Below, in pieces: positions 47,356 to 60,769 of a DNA stretch of 64,000 nt (position 1 is the stretch's first letter; each line of letters opens with the position of its first letter). The notes beneath the pieces are model-generated. The model did no database searches, had not been told where the DNA came from, and saw only the letters and a program-made list of their open reading frames with translations. This DNA comes from an uncultured Sedimentitalea sp. (GTDB taxonomy: Bacteria; Pseudomonadota; Alphaproteobacteria; Rhodobacterales; Rhodobacteraceae), in the NCBI GenBank assembly GCA_947504115.1, contig CANNGH010000002.1, positions 124,001-188,000 on the forward strand. The letters are read 5' to 3'. The position numbers and the translations under genes were made by a program.

Positions 47356-48099
47356 TTACTGGAATTCCGCAATCGGTTCCGGCTCCGGACGGGCGATGGC
47401 CAGCGCCTCGGCCAGATCCACCGATCCGTCCATCAGCGCCCGCCCCATGATCGCCCCGGCGATGTTCTGCACGTATTTCAGCCGCGAGACGTCATCCAGA
47501 CTGCGCACCACGCCGCTCGCGATCACCGGCGCGCGCATGTTGGCGGCCAGCCCCGAGATCACGCCCAACTGCGCATCGATCTCGCCGATGTCGCTGTCGA
47601 TATCGGTCACGATGAACCCGGCCAGCGGCAGGTCGGCGAACCCTTCGATGAACCCCTCGGGCGTGAAGGCGCTGGCACTGCGCCACCCGTCCACCATCAC
47701 CTGTCCCTGCCAGACATCCACCGCCAGAACGATCTGGTCGGGGTGATACTTGACCAGATCGCGCACCGCCTGCGGCTCCCATTTGGCCCAGCTGCCGATC
47801 ACGATATGACCCGCGCCCTTGTCCAGCCAATGCAGGACACCGTCGCGGCTGCGCAACCCGCCGCCCAGTTGCACGGGGATACCGGCGGCGCGAATGATCC
47901 GCTCGATCACGTCGGCATTGTCGCCCTGCCGAGCCACGGCGTCCAGATCGGTCAGATGCATCCAGTCGGCCCCCGCCGCCGCAAAGCTGCACGCCATCTC
48001 GACCGGGTCCACGTCGTGAACCGTCGGCTCGTCCAGCCTGCCATGTGCCAGCGTCACGCAGCGCCCCTGCTGCAACTGTATCGTCGGATAGATCCTCAC
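47356..48099 (-). CDS. HisA/HisF-related TIM-barrel protein, divergent HisA paralogue
   Basis: A 247-residue HisA-like barrel. Phosphate-binding motifs are kept (VQLGGGLRSRDG near residue 75, GAIMGRALMDG near 220). The first catalytic Asp of HisA, in the N-terminal IPAxDL motif, is Gln here (RIYPTIQLQQG). The second Asp (VLAVDVWQGQV) is present, and the TDISRDGT motif reads TDIDSDIGE. No other histidine genes are near; it sits between acpP and fabF. It may have left histidine synthesis for an unknown reaction. The GTG at 48099 has a GGGGGAA site. Confidence 0.8.
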   Translation of the reverse strand: MRIYPTIQLQQGRCVTLAHGRLDEPTVHDVDPVEMACSFAAAGADWMHLTDLDAVARQGDNADVIERIIRAAGIPVQLGGGLRSRDGVLHWLDKGAGHIVIGSWAKWEPQAVRDLVKYHPDQIVLAVDVWQGQVMVDGWRSASAFTPEGFIEGFADLPLAGFIVTDIDSDIGEIDAQLGVISGLAANMRAPVIASGVVRSLDDVSRLKYVQNIAGAIMGRALMDGSVDLAEALAIARPEPEPIAEFQ

Positions 48100-48261
48100 G
48101 GTCGTTCCCCCGGTTATGGCATTGCGCCCGCGATCATAACACAGACCGGCCCGTTCCCGCATGCGGCAAAAGTTTCGTCGCGTTGACGGCGGCTTGCGTC
48201 ACTGACGGCCACGAAAGCCCGAAAGCAGCGCCTATCCGGCCGCCTGTCGCGTCTCCGCGCA

Positions 48262-48297
48262 AAGAAAAACGGCGCCTTCCGCCAGGGAAGACGCCGC
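48262..48297 (-). terminator. intrinsic terminator after acpP
   Basis: On the minus strand CGGCGTCTTCC-CTGGC-GGAAGGCGCCG-TTTTTC: an 11-bp stem with one mismatch followed by a T-run, 25 bases after the acpP stop. It separates acpP from the HisA-like gene. Confidence 0.85.
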
Positions 48298-48321
48298 TCT
48301 CTACCTGAGGTCCGCCTGGGA

Positions 48322-48555
48322 TCAGGAGGCTTCCTTGATGAATTTCACCGCATCGCCAACGGTCTGGATGGTTTCGGCCGCATCGTCGGGGATCTCGATA
48401 CCGAACTCTTCCTCAAAGGCCATGACCAGTTCGACCGTATCCAGACTGTCTGCACCCAGATCGTCGATGAACGAGGCGTTATCGGTCACCTTGTCCTCTT
48501 CAACACCCAGATGCTCCACTACGATCTTCTTCACGCGGTCTGCGACATCGCTCAT
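48322..48555 (-). CDS. acpP: acyl carrier protein
   Basis: A 77-residue acidic ACP carrying growing fatty acids on phosphopantetheine. The modified Ser is in [24 protein letters not shown]. The ATG at 48555 has a GAGGAA site; the track ORF of 146 residues includes 69 upstream residues that are not real. It has its own promoter and terminator, fitting its high expression. Confidence 0.98.
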   Translation of the reverse strand: MSDVADRVKKIVVEHLGVEEDKVTDNASFIDDLGADSLDTVELVMAFEEEFGIEIPDDAAETIQTVGDAVKFIKEAS

Positions 48556-48675
48556 TTCAGTTCCTCGTTCCTTTACGGGCCAGCGGCCCAAGTCTTCGCC
48601 CGATCCGGGCCGGTGATCCCGGTGGTCCGGGCGTGGAATGGCGGCACCAGCGGCCCCGCTCGCGTATTTCCGGTG

Positions 48676-48703
48676 CCTATAGCACAGTCGTTGACGATGG
48701 CAA
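48676..48703 (-). promoter_or_regulatory. candidate promoter of acpP
   Basis: On the minus strand TTGCCA, 16 bp, TATAGG, giving a 5' leader of about 115 bases before acpP. The -10 box equals that proposed for the GTA promoter. The 278-base gap between fabG and acpP holds nothing else that I can support. Confidence 0.5.
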
Positions 48704-48833
48704 ACGCTTTCGCCGGGGGGCCAGAGCACCCCGGAATCGCAGCCTGCGCACCATCGCGACACGATAGGGTATCGCCGTTACCGCCACAAGACACCGGCTG
48801 TTTGCGCCCCCTGATCAGATGCCGAACGGCCCC

Positions 48834-49571
48834 TCACAGCATCGCCATGCCACCGTTGACATGCAGGGTGGCACCGGTGACATACCCCGCCTCGGGGCTG
48901 GCCAGATACAGCACGGCGGCGGCGATCTCGTCCGGGCTGCCCATGCGTCCGGCCGGCACCTTGGTCAGGATCGCCGATTTCTGCTCATCCGTCAGCTTGT
49001 CGGTCATTGCGGTCTCGACGAAACCTGGCGCGACCGCATTCACCGTGATGCCACGGGTGGCGACCTCATAGGCCAGAGATTTGCCCATGCCGACCACGCC
49101 CGCCTTGGCGGCGGCGTAATTGTTCTGTCCCGGATTGCCGATGGCGCCGACCACGCTTGTGATATTCACGATCCGTCCCCAACGCGCCTTCATCATGCCG
49201 CGCAGCACACCCCGGCACAGCCGGAAGGTCGCGGTCAGGTTCACGTCGATCACGCTCTGCCATTCCTCGTCGGACATGCGCATGAACAGGTTGTCACGGG
49301 CGATCCCGGCATTGTTCACCAGGATGTCCACGCGGCCCATCGCCTGAGCGGCCTGTTTCGGCAGCGCCTCGACCGCCTCCATGTCGCTGAGGTTGCAGGG
49401 CAGCACATGCGCGCGCTCGCCCAGTTCCGCCGCCAGCGTCTCCAGCGGTTCCTGCCGTGTGCCAGACAGGCCCACGCTCGCCCCCGCGCCGTGCAGCGCG
49501 CGCGCGATATCACCGCCGATGCCGCCCGAAGCGCCGGTGATCAGCGCGCCCTTTCCAGTCAGATCAAACAT
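48834..49571 (-). CDS. fabG: 3-oxoacyl-ACP reductase
   Basis: An NADPH-dependent short-chain dehydrogenase of 245 residues that reduces 3-ketoacyl-ACP. It shows the coenzyme motif TGASGGIGGDIA near residue 13, NNAGIARD near 88, the catalytic Ser in NITSVVG near 137, and YAAAKAG with Tyr and Lys near 151. It lies 26 bp after fabD on the same strand. Confidence 0.97.
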   Translation of the reverse strand: MFDLTGKGALITGASGGIGGDIARALHGAGASVGLSGTRQEPLETLAAELGERAHVLPCNLSDMEAVEALPKQAAQAMGRVDILVNNAGIARDNLFMRMSDEEWQSVIDVNLTATFRLCRGVLRGMMKARWGRIVNITSVVGAIGNPGQNNYAAAKAGVVGMGKSLAYEVATRGITVNAVAPGFVETAMTDKLTDEQKSAILTKVPAGRMGSPDEIAAAVLYLASPEAGYVTGATLHVNGGMAML

Positions 49572-49597
49572 GCTTCTCTCCCTGTGTTATGGCCGGT

Positions 49598-50536
49598 TCA
49601 ACCAAGGCTGGCCGCTGCATCCCTGACCTCGTCGGGGGTGCCGATGGCACGGGTGGCGATGCTGCGGTCGATCCGCCGGATCATGCCGGACAGCGCCTTG
49701 CCGGCCCCGATCTCCCAAATCTCGTCCACGCCATCGGCGGCCATCGTCAGCACGCTCTCGCGCCAGCGCACGGCACCGGTGACCTGCTCGACCAGCAGCG
49801 CGCGGATTTCCTCGGGGGCGCTGACCGGTGCAGCGCTGACATTGGCGATCAGCGGCACCGAAGGGGCCTTGATCGTCACCGCCTCCAGCGCCTCTTTCAT
49901 CACCCGCGCCGCCGGCTCCATCAGCGCGCAATGGAACGGCGCGCTGACCGGCAGCATCAGCGCCCGCTTGGCGCCGCGCCCCTTGGCCAGTTCGACGGCC
50001 CGTTCCACCGCCGCCTTGTCGCCGGACACCACGACCTGCGCCGGATCGTTGTCATTCGCCGCTTCGCAAACATCGCCCTGCGCCGCCTCGGCGGCGATCT
50101 CGCGCACCGCCGCGAGGTCAAGCCCCAGCAGCGCCGCCATCGCACCCTGCCCGACAGGCACCGCATCCTGCATCGCCTGCCCGCGCGTGCGCAGCAGCCG
50201 CGCGGTGTCTGCGATGCTGATCGCCCCCGCCGCCGCCAGTGCCGAATATTCGCCCAGCGAATGGCCCGCCACATAGGCCGCAGCGCCCAACTCGACACCC
50301 TGGGCCGCCAGCGCGCGCATCGCCGCCAGCGATGTCGCCATCAATGCTGGCTGCGCATTGCGGGTGAGCGTCAGATACTCGATCGCGCCGCTCCAGATGA
50401 GATCGCTCAGCTTCTCCCCCAGCGCCTCGTCCACCTCGTCGAAAACCGCGCGCGCCTGCGGATAGGTTTCGGCCAATGCGCGGCCCATGCCGATGGCCTG
50501 CGCGCCCTGACCGGGGAATACGAATGCTTTGCTCAT
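49598..50536 (-). CDS. fabD: malonyl-CoA:ACP transacylase
   Basis: A 312-residue enzyme that loads malonyl groups onto ACP. The nucleophile Ser is in VAGHSLGEYSALAAAG near residue 92, the His in SAPFHCALMEPA near 200, and the N-terminal FVFPGQGAQAIGMG motif is intact. The ATG at 50536 gives the usual length; the track ORF reaches 255 bases further into the rpsF leader. It is divergent from rpsF. Confidence 0.97.
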   Translation of the reverse strand: MSKAFVFPGQGAQAIGMGRALAETYPQARAVFDEVDEALGEKLSDLIWSGAIEYLTLTRNAQPALMATSLAAMRALAAQGVELGAAAYVAGHSLGEYSALAAAGAISIADTARLLRTRGQAMQDAVPVGQGAMAALLGLDLAAVREIAAEAAQGDVCEAANDNDPAQVVVSGDKAAVERAVELAKGRGAKRALMLPVSAPFHCALMEPAARVMKEALEAVTIKAPSVPLIANVSAAPVSAPEEIRALLVEQVTGAVRWRESVLTMAADGVDEIWEIGAGKALSGMIRRIDRSIATRAIGTPDEVRDAAASLG

Positions 50537-50646
50537 GACGTCTCCGAATGATAACCGGTTTCGCATTAACTCGCACGTTGTCAAAGCACAACGCCTGCGC
50601 ATGCGCGCAACCACGCGAATTCCGCCGGAAATGCCGCCCCGCAGCC

Positions 50647-50674
50647 TTGCCTGACCGTCCAAAGCGTGTATATG
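50647..50674 (+). promoter_or_regulatory. candidate promoter of the rpsF operon
   Basis: TTGCCT, 16 bp, TATATG, about 110 bp before rpsF in the gap shared with fabD. Confidence 0.45.
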
Positions 50675-50745
50675 GGGCCATCCCGGCGCATCGTTTTGAA
50701 CCGCGCAGACTCTCGTGGCGGGGCCGCGACCGGGATGCTGGCCCC
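50674..50745 (+). promoter_or_regulatory. structured leader before rpsF, possible S6:S18 autoregulatory element
   Basis: GGGGCCA-TCCCGG pairs with CCGGGA-TGC-TGGCCCC, a 13-bp helix with a 3-base bulge on the 3' side. It encloses a smaller hairpin TCGTGGC-GGG-GCCGCGA. S6:S18 complexes are known to bind a bulged hairpin in the rpsF leader of many bacteria; that this is such an element is inferred from position and shape. The bulge here does not read CCG. Confidence 0.4.
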
Positions 50746-50784
50746 TCCTATGAAATGCGCCTCGATACAAGAACAGGAGTCCAC

Positions 50785-51138
50785 ATGCCACTCTATGAGC
50801 ATGTCATGATTGCGCGCCAGGATCTGTCCAGCACGCAAGCCGAAGGTCTGATCGAACATTTCGGAACCGTGCTGGCCGACAATGGCGGCACGCTGGTCGA
50901 CCAGGAATACTGGGGCGTCAAGACGATGGCCTACAAGATCAACAAGAACCGCAAGGGTCATTACGCCTTCCTGCGCTCGGACGCGCCCGCCGGGGCTGTT
51001 CAGGAAATGGAACGCCTGATGCGCCTGCATGACGACGTGATGCGCGTGCTCACCATCAAGGTGGACGAGCACAAGGAAGGCCCGTCGGTGCAGATGCAGA
51101 AACGCGACGAACGCGACAGCCGTCGCGAGCGCCGTTGA
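50785..51138 (+). CDS. rpsF: 30S ribosomal protein S6
   Basis: A 117-residue S6 that pairs with S18 on the 30S platform. YEHVMIARQDLSSTQAEGL begins the fold and WGVKTMAYKINKNRKGHYAFL near residue 43 is characteristic. The C-terminal tail is strongly charged (QKRDERDSRRERR). The ATG at 50785 has a CAGGAG site; the longer track ORF is rejected. It is the first gene of rpsF-rpsR-rplI. Confidence 0.98.
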   Translation: MPLYEHVMIARQDLSSTQAEGLIEHFGTVLADNGGTLVDQEYWGVKTMAYKINKNRKGHYAFLRSDAPAGAVQEMERLMRLHDDVMRVLTIKVDEHKEGPSVQMQKRDERDSRRERR

Positions 51139-51167
51139 TCGAACGCTTGAGTAAAGGACGCTAAACC

Positions 51168-51395
51168 ATGGCAGCCAAACCATTTTTCCGTCGCCGCAAA
51201 GTCTGCCCCTTCTCGGGCGACGACGCACCGACTATCGACTACAAAGACACCCGCCTGCTGCAGCGCTATATCAGCGAGCGCGGCAAGATCGTGCCCTCGC
51301 GCATCACCGCGGTGTCGGCCAAGAAACAGCGCGAACTGGCCCGCGCGATCAAGCGCGCCCGCTTTCTGGCGCTGCTGCCCTACGCCGTGAAATAA
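51168..51395 (+). CDS. rpsR: 30S ribosomal protein S18
   Basis: A 75-residue S18, the S6 partner. It reads [14 protein letters not shown] at the N-terminus and [32 protein letters not shown] at the end, full length. It lies 29 bp after rpsF. Confidence 0.98.
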   Translation: MAAKPFFRRRKVCPFSGDDAPTIDYKDTRLLQRYISERGKIVPSRITAVSAKKQRELARAIKRARFLALLPYAVK

Positions 51396-51407
51396 GGAGA
51401 TAGGCAG

Positions 51408-52031
51408 ATGCAAGTGATCCTTCTCGAACGCGTGGCCAAGCTGGGCCAGATGGGCGATGTCGTCGAGGTCAAGCCCGGCTTCGCGCGCAACTACCTGCTG
51501 TTGCAGGGCAAGGCGCTCAGCGCCTCGCAGGCCAATATCGACGCCTTTCAGGAGCAGAAAGCCCAGCTCGAGGCGCGCAACCTGGAGTCCCGCAAGGAGG
51601 CCGAGGCGCTGGCCGACCGTCTGGGCGACGAAACCTTCGTGGTGATTCGCCAGGCGTCCGATGGCGGCAACCTCTATGGCTCGGTCACGACCCGCGACGC
51701 CGCCGACGTCGCCACCGAGGCGGGCTATTCCATCGACCGCAAACAGGTCCTGATCCGCACACCGATCAAGGAACTGGGCCTGCATGAAATCGAGGTGCAT
51801 CTGCATCCCGAAGTCATGGTCACGATCACCCTCAACGTCGCCCGCTCTCCCGAAGAGGCCGAGCTTCAGGCGTCGGGACGCTCGATCCAGGAACTGGCCG
51901 CCGAAGAAGAGGCCGCCGCGGATTTCGAGGTTTCGGAACTGTTCGACGACATCGGCGGGGCCGCATCCGAGGACGACGCGCCCCAACGCACGACCGAAGA
52001 GTCCGAGGACGAGGACAACCGGACGGAATGA
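51408..52031 (+). CDS. rplI: 50S ribosomal protein L9 with long acidic tail
   Basis: A 207-residue L9; the usual length is about 150. The N-terminal [36 protein letters not shown] and the C-terminal domain up to about residue 150 are standard. The last ~55 residues are very acidic ([20 protein letters not shown] onward), an extension seen in other Rhodobacteraceae. It ends the operon before a strong terminator. Confidence 0.97.
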   Translation: MQVILLERVAKLGQMGDVVEVKPGFARNYLLLQGKALSASQANIDAFQEQKAQLEARNLESRKEAEALADRLGDETFVVIRQASDGGNLYGSVTTRDAADVATEAGYSIDRKQVLIRTPIKELGLHEIEVHLHPEVMVTITLNVARSPEEAELQASGRSIQELAAEEEAAADFEVSELFDDIGGAASEDDAPQRTTEESEDEDNRTE

Positions 52032-52053
52032 CATCCGTCACCATGTCGACATC

Positions 52054-52083
52054 AAGGGCCGCGCCTGTCGCGGCCCTTTTTTT
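52054..52083 (+). terminator. intrinsic terminator after rplI
   Basis: GGGCCGCG-CCTGT-CGCGGCCC followed by seven T: a perfect 8-bp stem, extended by A-T pairing with the preceding AA. It lies 22 bases after the rplI stop, in front of the convergent recG end. Confidence 0.92.
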
Positions 52084-52096
52084 CGTCATGGGGCCT

Positions 52097-56397
<4,301 letters not shown>

Positions 56398-56459
56398 TCA
56401 GGTCCAGCGTGGAAACGACATCGACCGGCGGCGCCGTCGCCGGTCATCCGGTCCGGAAA

Positions 56460-57176
56460 TCAGGCGCCCACGGCGAGCCGCGGATTATCCAGTTCCTCTC
56501 CGCGCGGATCGCGCAGGACATAGCCCCGGCCCCAGACGGTTTCGATGTAATTGTCCCCGCCCGTGGCGTTGCTGAGCTTCTTGCGCAGTTTGCAGATGAA
56601 CACGTCGATGATCTTCAACTCGGGTTCGTCCATGCCGCCGTAGAGATGGTTCAGGAACATCTCCTTGGTCAGCGTCGTGCCCTTGCGTAGCGACAGAAGC
56701 TCCAGCATCTGATATTCCTTGCCGGTCAGATGCACCGGCTCGCCCTCCACCTCGACCGTCTTGGCATCGAGATTGACCGAGATCTTGCCTGTATGGATCA
56801 TCGATTGCGAATGCCCCTTGGACCGCCGGATGATCGCGTGGATCCGCGCCACCAGTTCCTCGCGGTGGAACGGCTTGGTCAGGTAATCGTCCGCACCGGA
56901 CCCGAACCCCTTGATCTTGCTGTCAGTATCATCCGCTCCCGACAGGATCAGGATCGGCGTCTGGATGCGCGCCAGCCGCAACTGGCGCAGAACCTCGTGG
57001 CCGTTCATGTCGGGCAGGTTCAGATCCAGCAGGATCAGGTCGTAATCATAAAGCTTGGCCAGATCGATGCCCTCTTCGCCCAGATCGGTGGCGTAGACAT
57101 TCAGATTGGCATGGGTCAGCATCATTTCGATGCTCTTGGATGTTGTTGGGTCGTCCTCGACCAGCAGCACACGCAT
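56460..57176 (-). CDS. ctrA: cell-cycle response regulator CtrA
   Basis: A 238-residue OmpR-family regulator, nearly invariant in alphaproteobacteria. The receiver domain has the phospho-Asp in [18 protein letters not shown] near residue 51. The winged-helix domain follows residue 125 and includes [27 protein letters not shown]. In Rhodobacterales CtrA is required for GTA and motility gene expression rather than for viability. A near-consensus CtrA box lies before the gene, and sciP, which encodes a CtrA inhibitor in Caulobacter, is immediately upstream. Confidence 0.98.
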   Translation of the reverse strand: MRVLLVEDDPTTSKSIEMMLTHANLNVYATDLGEEGIDLAKLYDYDLILLDLNLPDMNGHEVLRQLRLARIQTPILILSGADDTDSKIKGFGSGADDYLTKPFHREELVARIHAIIRRSKGHSQSMIHTGKISVNLDAKTVEVEGEPVHLTGKEYQMLELLSLRKGTTLTKEMFLNHLYGGMDEPELKIIDVFICKLRKKLSNATGGDNYIETVWGRGYVLRDPRGEELDNPRLAVGA

Positions 57177-57235
57177 TCTCGTTATACTCCGCCTGTTTCG
57201 TATCCCTCGGTGGCATTAACCCTGTCCCAAAAGAG

Positions 57236-57250
57236 TTAACCACACGTTAC
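57236..57250. promoter_or_regulatory. near-consensus CtrA box before ctrA
   Basis: TTAA-CCACACG-TTAC matches TTAA-N7-TTAA(C) except for one base in the second half. A further TTAACC half-site lies at 57215. It sits 60-74 bp before the ctrA start, in the 100-bp gap after sciP, consistent with CtrA autoregulation. Confidence 0.6.
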
Positions 57251-57276
57251 CGTAATCTTCTTTATGGCGCCACATC

Positions 57277-57555
57277 CTAAGGTTGTCGATACTTTTGCAA
57301 CGCGGTCGCTTTCAGCGCGTCCTCGCCATGGGTCGCGACGGCCCGCATCCACGAGGCAAACTCCTCTTCGCTGAGGTCGTATCTGCCGAGCGCCTCGCTC
57401 TTGGGCAACAGCCCGTACAGCACCCCGCGCACCACCGCCGCCTTGCGTGACGCGACCCATCGCCGCGTGGTGGCGGGCGGCAGGTCGGCCCGCGTCATGA
57501 CGGTGCCGTCCGGCAGCGTGACCGCACGCGGCCCATCCAGTTTTTTCAGAAACAT
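57277..57555 (-). CDS. sciP: SciP-like CtrA inhibitor (DUF1153)
   Basis: A 92-residue helical DUF1153 protein. It reads DGTVMTRADLPPATTRRWVASRKAAVVRGV, then GLLPKSEALGRYDLSEEEFASWM, matching the length and sequence pattern of SciP, the small CtrA-inhibitory protein of Caulobacter that binds CtrA at target promoters. It lies directly upstream of ctrA on the same strand. By analogy it would tune CtrA-controlled genes, including GTA genes; that role is inference here. Confidence 0.88.
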   Translation of the reverse strand: MFLKKLDGPRAVTLPDGTVMTRADLPPATTRRWVASRKAAVVRGVLYGLLPKSEALGRYDLSEEEFASWMRAVATHGEDALKATALQKYRQP

Positions 57556-57625
57556 CGCCTGCTTTCCCTTGCATCCCGCGCTCAGGGTTGCATCAACAGG
57601 TTTAACGGGTCATGAAACCGGCCCC

Positions 57626-57653
57626 TTGAGAATCCTTCGGATTTTCCTATATT
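57626..57653 (+). promoter_or_regulatory. candidate promoter of mnmA
   Basis: TTGAGA, 16 bp, TATATT, placing transcription start about 25 bases before the mnmA start codon. Confidence 0.5.
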
Positions 57654-57686
57654 CTGCGCAACTTTCCCCGAACAGGAGCCGCCGCC

Positions 57687-58832
57687 ATGGCGCTGGACAC
57701 AGAGACGCCGCTGAACTCACTCGGCTTTGCCAAACCGCCGGCGCAGACCCGCGTGGTGGTGGCGATGTCGGGTGGCGTGGATTCGTCGGTCGTGGCCGCG
57801 CTGCTGGCGGATCAGGGCTATGACGTGGTGGGGGTCACGCTGCAGCTTTACGACCACGGCGCGGCGCTGGCGAAAAAAAGCGCCTGCTGCGCCGGGATCG
57901 ACATCCACGATGCCCGCCGGGTGGCCGAGGAACGCGGTTTTCCGCATTACGTGCTCGATTACGAAAACATCTTCAAGGATGCGGTGATCGACGAATTCGC
58001 CGACAGTTATCTTGCGGGTGCGACGCCGGTGCCCTGCATCCGTTGCAACGAACGCGTCAAGTTCAAGGATCTGCTGGAAACCGCGCGCGATCTGGATGCC
58101 GATTGCATGGCGACGGGCCATTATATCCAGCGCAAGGTCGGGGAAAGCGGGCCGGAGTTGCATTGCGCCGCCGATGCCTCGCGCGACCAAAGCTATTTCC
58201 TGTTCTCGACCACGCCGGAACAGCTCGATTTCCTGCGCTTTCCACTGGGTCATCTGCCCGGCAAACAGGCGACCCGCGATCTGGCGGCACAATACGGGCT
58301 GGCCGTGGCGGACAAGCCCGACAGTCAGGATATCTGCTTCGTGCCCAACGGCGATTATGCGAGCGTGATCGAGAAACTGCGCCCCGGCGCGGCGGATCCC
58401 GGCCAGATCGTCCACGCGGACGGGCGCGTGCTGGGCGAACATTCCGGCGTCATCCACTACACGATCGGCCAGCGTCGCGGTCTTGGCATCGGCGGTCTGT
58501 CCGAACCGCTTTATGTAGTGAAACTGGACGTCGAGAAGAAGCAGGTGATCGTCGGCCCCAAGGACATGCTGGCCACCCGCGAGGTTCCGGTACGCGAGAT
58601 CAACTGGCTGGGCGATGCCCCCATCACCAGCCGGGCGGAATGGCCGATCTCGGTCAAGTTGCGGTCCACCCGACCCGCAAGCGAGGCCATCTTGCGCCCC
58701 CTGTCGGACCGGGAGGCGACGGTGGAACTGCTGTCACCGGAAGAGGGCGTTTCGCCGGGGCAGGCCTGCGTGTTCTATGAAACCGGCGGCAGCCGCATCC
58801 TTGGCGGCGGCTGGATCTGGCGCGGCTACTGA
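57687..58832 (+). CDS. mnmA: tRNA 2-thiouridylase
   Basis: This enzyme makes the 2-thio group of wobble U34 in tRNAs for Lys, Glu and Gln. It has 381 residues. The PP-loop is [17 protein letters not shown] near residue 27. The two catalytic cysteines are expected in [16 protein letters not shown] near 115 and [11 protein letters not shown] near 215. The C-terminal domain ends in GGGWIWRGY. It is convergent with lpxB, whose end it overlaps by seven bases. Confidence 0.96.
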   Translation: MALDTETPLNSLGFAKPPAQTRVVVAMSGGVDSSVVAALLADQGYDVVGVTLQLYDHGAALAKKSACCAGIDIHDARRVAEERGFPHYVLDYENIFKDAVIDEFADSYLAGATPVPCIRCNERVKFKDLLETARDLDADCMATGHYIQRKVGESGPELHCAADASRDQSYFLFSTTPEQLDFLRFPLGHLPGKQATRDLAAQYGLAVADKPDSQDICFVPNGDYASVIEKLRPGAADPGQIVHADGRVLGEHSGVIHYTIGQRRGLGIGGLSEPLYVVKLDVEKKQVIVGPKDMLATREVPVREINWLGDAPITSRAEWPISVKLRSTRPASEAILRPLSDREATVELLSPEEGVSPGQACVFYETGGSRILGGGWIWRGY

Positions 58833-59980
58833 CCAAACCCCGCCAGCACGGCGCGCGCCGCACGCAGGCCCGGCTCCTCGCCGCCTTGGCCCAGCCGCTG
58901 CATCGTCAGCGCCATCGCCTGTTCCTGCGCCTGCGGGGCGGCGTGAACCTGTTCCAGTTGCCGGGCTATCAGATCGGGTTTGCACGCAGGGCCAAGGCAT
59001 TCCGGCACGGTGCGGGTCTCTGACACCAGATTGACCAGCGTCACCGTGTCGATCAGCGCCATGCGCCGCATGATCTGCCAGGTCAGCCACTGGAAATCAT
59101 AGGCCACCACCATCGGCGTCTGCGCGGCCGCCAGTTCCAGCGACACGGTGCCCGATGCCGCCAGCGCCAGATCGGCCCCGGCAAAGGCGGCACGCTTGTG
59201 CGCCCTTGCGGTTTGCGCATCATGTGCGCGGGGGTCCAGAACGACGGGCGGGACCGGCCAGGAAGCGGCCTGCTCGCGCACCAGCGCCGCCACCGGGGCG
59301 GCGGCGGGCAGGACCAGCCGCATCCGGGGGTGCCGCGCGGCGAAACGTCCAAGCGCCGCGCCAAAGATCGGGGCAAGGCGCGCGACCTCGCTCCGCCGCG
59401 ATCCGGGCAGCACAAGCACATATGGCCCCTCCAGATCGTAAGCTGCCCGGAAAGCGGCGATCTCGGCCGCATCGGCCTGTGGTTGCGCAACGACCGGATG
59501 GCCGACGAAATCGCACTCCATCCCGGCGGCCTGCATCAACGGCGGCTCGAACGGCAGCAGGGCCAGCACGTGGTCGATCACCCGCGCCATCCTGGCCGCG
59601 CGCCCGGGCCGCCACGCCCAGACCGAGGGCGCGACATAATGCACCGTGCGGATCGCGGTCTGCGCCTTGACCAACCGCGCGACGCGCAGGCAGAAATCGG
59701 GGCTGTCGATGGTGATCAGCACATCCGGCGCGGTGTCGATCACCGCGCGCGCGCTTTCGGCGATGCGGCGTTTCAGGTGGCGGTATTTCGGCAGGATCTC
59801 GGCCAGCCCCATGACGCTGAGTTCGTCCATGGCGAATCGGCTGTGCAGCCCCTGCGCCTGCATCAACGGCCCGCCGATCCCGTCGAAGGCGACATCCGGG
59901 CACAATTGCCGCAACCCCGCCATCAGCGCCCCACCCAGGGCATCGCCCGATGGCTCGCCTGCGATCAGGAACACCCGCAT
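58826..59980 (-). CDS. lpxB: lipid-A-disaccharide synthase
   Basis: A 384-residue membrane-associated glycosyltransferase that joins UDP-2,3-diacylglucosamine and lipid [18 protein letters not shown] at the N-terminus, [19 protein letters not shown] near residue 115, and FVGHPVVAQ near 160 are typical. It shares one base with lpxI (TGATG) and ends the envelope operon. Confidence 0.96.
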   Translation of the reverse strand: MRVFLIAGEPSGDALGGALMAGLRQLCPDVAFDGIGGPLMQAQGLHSRFAMDELSVMGLAEILPKYRHLKRRIAESARAVIDTAPDVLITIDSPDFCLRVARLVKAQTAIRTVHYVAPSVWAWRPGRAARMARVIDHVLALLPFEPPLMQAAGMECDFVGHPVVAQPQADAAEIAAFRAAYDLEGPYVLVLPGSRRSEVARLAPIFGAALGRFAARHPRMRLVLPAAAPVAALVREQAASWPVPPVVLDPRAHDAQTARAHKRAAFAGADLALAASGTVSLELAAAQTPMVVAYDFQWLTWQIMRRMALIDTVTLVNLVSETRTVPECLGPACKPDLIARQLEQVHAAPQAQEQAMALTMQRLGQGGEEPGLRAARAVLAGFGQ

Positions 59981-60768
59981 CAGCCCGTCCGCACCCAGAG
60001 GAACAGGCCCAGACGATCACATTCCGCCACGACCTGCGCGCGGTGCAGCACCAGAACGCCACCTGCCGCGATCACGATGCCGTCAAGGCCCGCCTCGGCA
60101 GCGCGATGAACGGTATGCGGCCCGACGGCAGGCAGATCGGCGCGGCGGTCCTGATCGGGCTTCGGTGCCTTGAACAGGATACCGCCGGACCCGTCGGGGC
60201 GCGCGCGCAGGCTGTCCAGCATCCAGTCGGTGCCGAAAAGCGTCTCGATGGCCAGGGCCTGACCGTCGCGCACGACGCAGCATTGCCCGACATCGACGCG
60301 CGACATGGCGGCGATGATCGCCTGCCCGCGCTCGGCGTCGCGCTGCGCGCGCTCAACCGGCTGGCGAATGGTGGCACATCCCGGTGCGGCGACCAGCCCC
60401 GGCGCGATGTCATGCGCGGGGCGTATGGTAAATCCTGCGTTCTCGAAAATCCGCATCACACCGCGCAATGCGCCGTCATCGCCTTGCATCATCGCCTGTT
60501 GCAGGACGGGTATCAGTGGCTTCGTCGCGTCATCGATTTCCGCCGGGTCGATAGCGGGCCGCGTGATCGCCCCGGCCAGGCAGATATCGCGCACGCCGCG
60601 CGTGCGCAGATCGGCCAGCACGGTGCCCAACCGCTCCAATCGAAACGTCACGTCAATCGCGAGGCCGTCGGGCGCATGCCCCTCGAGCGCGCAGACCAGC
60701 GGAGCCTCGTCGAGTTCGGCCAGCAACGCGGCGGGAAGATCGCCCGAGCCGACGATCAGGGCCAGCAT
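59980..60768 (-). CDS. lpxI: UDP-2,3-diacylglucosamine pyrophosphatase LpxI
   Basis: A 262-residue LpxI (formerly DUF1009), which makes lipid X in alphaproteobacteria that lack LpxH. Typical segments are LALIVGSGDLPAALLAEL at the N-terminus, ICLAGAITRPAI near residue 60, and DRRADLPAVGPHTVHRAAEAGLDGIVIAAGGVLVL near 210. It lies between lpxA and lpxB with almost no spacing, as expected for consecutive steps. Confidence 0.95.
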   Translation of the reverse strand: MLALIVGSGDLPAALLAELDEAPLVCALEGHAPDGLAIDVTFRLERLGTVLADLRTRGVRDICLAGAITRPAIDPAEIDDATKPLIPVLQQAMMQGDDGALRGVMRIFENAGFTIRPAHDIAPGLVAAPGCATIRQPVERAQRDAERGQAIIAAMSRVDVGQCCVVRDGQALAIETLFGTDWMLDSLRARPDGSGGILFKAPKPDQDRRADLPAVGPHTVHRAAEAGLDGIVIAAGGVLVLHRAQVVAECDRLGLFLWVRTG

Positions 60769-60769
60769 G

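Noticed and set aside
46180-48186. 668-codon ORF antisense to fabF and the HisA-like gene
   Set aside because: Covers two good genes and the gap between them without any recognisable domain.
57236-57574. 112-residue ORF overlapping sciP in another frame
   Set aside because: The 92-residue DUF1153 frame matches a known family; the other frame does not.
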